Assembly: GCA_900696645.1 (NCBI GenBank) | Contig: CAADGV010000007.1 | Span: 321,029 to 385,028, forward strand | DNA: 64,000 nt | Reading direction: 5' to 3' | From: an uncultured Chlorobiota bacterium | GTDB lineage: Bacteria; Bacteroidota; Ignavibacteria; UBA10030; UBA6906 | In this document: in pieces, positions 62,453 to 64,000 of the stretch | Numbering within the stretch: position 1 is the stretch's first letter | Layout of the letters: every line of letters begins with the position of its first letter | Position numbers and translations under genes: made by a program | Notes under the pieces: generated by a model | Told to the model about the DNA's origin: nothing | Database searches by the model: none | Seen by the model: the letters and a program-made list of their open reading frames with translations, nothing else

Positions 62453-63208
62453 TCAATTCTTGCGTCTGTTTATCCGGCTTGCCGCGACTCCGGCTCCGAA
62501 CCCGTTATCGATATTCATAACCATTACGCCCGCTGCACAGGAATTCAGCATAGTCAGCAGGGGCGCAACACCTCCGAAGTTGGCTCCGTAACCGACCGAT
62601 GTCGGCACGGCGATAACCGGTACATCAACCAATCCTCCCACAACACTTGGCAACGCTCCGTCCATTCCCGCAACTACAATAATCACTGATGCAGAATGGA
62701 GTTTCTTGCTTTGCGTTAGCAGCCGGTGAATACCGGCAACGCCGACATCTGTAAGACGGTCAACATTGTTTCCCATGATCGTTGCAGTCTCGAACGCCTC
62801 TTCGGCAACAGGCAAATCCGATGTCCCTGCCGTCACGATCAGAATTGTTCCTTGTCCTCTTTTGCTTACGGGGCGATTGGTGACGCTGATCGTTCGTGCA
62901 ACCGTATTGTACCGGGCACGTCGAACGACTTTCTTGACGGCGGAAAATTGCTTTGGGTTTGCCCTCGTCGCAAAGAGAACACCTCCGCGATTCACGATCT
63001 TCTTTGCGATCTGTGCAACCTGCAGCCCGGTTTTCCCTTCACAAAAAATCACCTCAGGAAAACCTTGTCGCATTTCCCGGTGATGGTCAACCGTTGCAAA
63101 GCCCAGTGTCTCAACCATGCCGGACGAAATTGCCTTAACTACTTCTTCCTCTGATCGCGTACCTTGCTTGTACCGAAGAAGAATCTTTTTGACTTCCGGT
63201 TTGATCAC
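62453..63208 (-). CDS. larB: LarB / PurE-like carboxylase family protein
   Basis: 251 residues. The C-terminal two thirds carry the PurE-like core (IVTAGTSDLPVAEEAFETA, GMDGALPSVVGGLVDVPVIAVPTSVGYG). LarB makes the carboxylated, hydrolysed precursor of the nickel-pincer cofactor of lactate racemase. larC and larE are not in the window. It is transcribed away from plsY. Confidence 0.92.
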   Translation of the reverse strand: MIKPEVKKILLRYKQGTRSEEEVVKAISSGMVETLGFATVDHHREMRQGFPEVIFCEGKTGLQVAQIAKKIVNRGGVLFATRANPKQFSAVKKVVRRARYNTVARTISVTNRPVSKRGQGTILIVTAGTSDLPVAEEAFETATIMGNNVDRLTDVGVAGIHRLLTQSKKLHSASVIIVVAGMDGALPSVVGGLVDVPVIAVPTSVGYGANFGGVAPLLTMLNSCAAGVMVMNIDNGFGAGVAASRINRRKN

Positions 63209-63225
63209 GAGTAGCAGGGGAGAAA

Positions 63226-63978
63226 ATGAATCGTGGGGATTTCAAAAAATCGCCCATCAATATAGCCGTTTCATTCAAGGGAATCAAGGAAACCGTTGAT
63301 TATCCTTGGGAATTTTGTTATGATTTTTTGGAAGGAATATACAAACAGCGTCGGCTTTTCGTGCTTTCTCTCTTGGTTGCCGTAATAATCGGGTATCTGA
63401 TAGGATCATTCCCAACGGCGTTCTTTCTCGTGAAATGGAAATCGAATCTCGACATCCGTCATCACGGCAGCGGCAATGTCGGAACGCTGAACAGCTATGA
63501 GGTGACGAACTCAAAAGTCGTTGGTGTCGGGGTTCTACTCCTCGATCTTGCGAAGGGAATACTGAGTGTTCTCATTGTCAGAGAGGTTGTTAACGCCGAA
63601 TTCGTCACTCTGGCAGTTGGCGGTGTTGCCGCAGTAGTCGGGCACAACTTTCCCGTCTGGCTCGGCTTCAAAGGCGGCCGGGGCTTGGCAACAGCAGCAG
63701 GCGTTATGTTCGTGGTAAGTTGGATTTGCGTTTTGCTGTGGATGGCGGCATGGTTGGTTGGCAAAAAGGTTTCCCGTGATGTCAACGTCGGTAATGCGGC
63801 GGCGACAGTTGTCATGGCCGCAATTGCTTTTCTCCTTCCGGCAGGGACTTTGGCTCGCATCATCCCTGTGAATGCGATGCCCGCTGAATTCAAGTGGTTT
63901 GTTGCTGCACTCGCATTTGTTATTTTGTTGCGGTTAATTCAGCCCGTGAAACAGTATATAGCGGGATTGAAATCCTGA
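63226..63978 (+). CDS. plsY: Acyl-phosphate glycerol-3-phosphate acyltransferase PlsY (start uncertain)
   Basis: Up to 250 residues. Membrane helices and the PlsY motifs are clear: GYLIGSFPTAFFLVKW, HHGSGNVGTLNSYEVTNSK and GHNFPVWLGFKGGRGLATA (usual GGKG is GGRG here). PlsY starts the acylation of glycerol-3-phosphate in phospholipid synthesis. The first 45 residues are not PlsY-like, and the gap to larB is only 17 nt, so a later start such as GTG 63361 or a start near 63330 is likely. Confidence 0.88.
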   Translation: MNRGDFKKSPINIAVSFKGIKETVDYPWEFCYDFLEGIYKQRRLFVLSLLVAVIIGYLIGSFPTAFFLVKWKSNLDIRHHGSGNVGTLNSYEVTNSKVVGVGVLLLDLAKGILSVLIVREVVNAEFVTLAVGGVAAVVGHNFPVWLGFKGGRGLATAAGVMFVVSWICVLLWMAAWLVGKKVSRDVNVGNAAATVVMAAIAFLLPAGTLARIIPVNAMPAEFKWFVAALAFVILLRLIQPVKQYIAGLKS

Positions 63979-64000
63979 ATCGAGAAGTACGTGTTTCAAG

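Overview
The window looks like chromosome of a motile, Gram-negative (diderm) bacterium, most probably of the FCB / Bacteroidetes-Chlorobi-Ignavibacteria kind. The evidence is P- and L-ring flagellar genes, OmpA/TSP3 proteins, a DUF3078-like outer-membrane protein, three sigma-54 activators and a fused GDP-mannose pyrophosphorylase. The lineage is inferred from gene content only; no rRNA or tRNA is present to fix it.

Layout. 1-15202 (+) is a signalling and flagellar block: the end of an HDOD protein, a GAF histidine kinase, an unknown membrane protein, flgF-flgG-flgA-flgH-flgI-flgJ-flgN-flgK-flgL, motAB, fliW, csrA, a second motAB and a response regulator with a degenerate HD-GYP domain. 15220-37139 (-) holds DNA repair (mpg, yebC-ruvC-ruvA-ruvB, recJ), envelope proteins (DUF3078-like, Kbp-like LysM, MscL, OmpA/TSP3), an unusual Ras-like GTPase cluster, a CoA-acylating aldehyde dehydrogenase, a compact type II restriction-modification pair, RNase P RNA, a zinc-ribbon protein, Nif3 and a receiver/DHp protein. 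37452-54180 (+) holds two response regulators, then metabolism: glutaryl-CoA-dehydrogenase-like enzyme, guaB, Xaa-Pro peptidase, sugar transferases, purD, an epimerase, meaB, acyl-CoA dehydrogenase and a carboxyltransferase, ending with an NtrC-type regulator. 54183-63208 (-) holds rlmB, a glutaredoxin-like protein, lgt, ptsN, the mannose-1-phosphate guanylyltransferase fusion, the reverse transsulfuration pair and larB. A divergent plsY closes the window.

Most worth following up: (i) a tight cluster of coiled-coil protein, 23-residue-repeat/roadblock-like/TM/BON/OmpA protein, Ras-superfamily GTPase and PAS-sigma-54 activator, followed by a STAS protein. It could couple a cytoplasmic GTPase switch to the cell envelope. 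(ii) A roughly 106-nt three-way-junction RNA candidate directly in front of the STAS gene. (iii) A short stand-alone transcription unit (promoter, possible 30-codon ORF, strong terminator) near 36.3-36.4 kb. (iv) A C-terminal helix resembling a microcompartment encapsulation peptide on the aldehyde dehydrogenase. (v) Several signalling proteins with missing catalytic residues.

All calls come from reading the sequence. Domain names rest on motif recognition, not on database searches.
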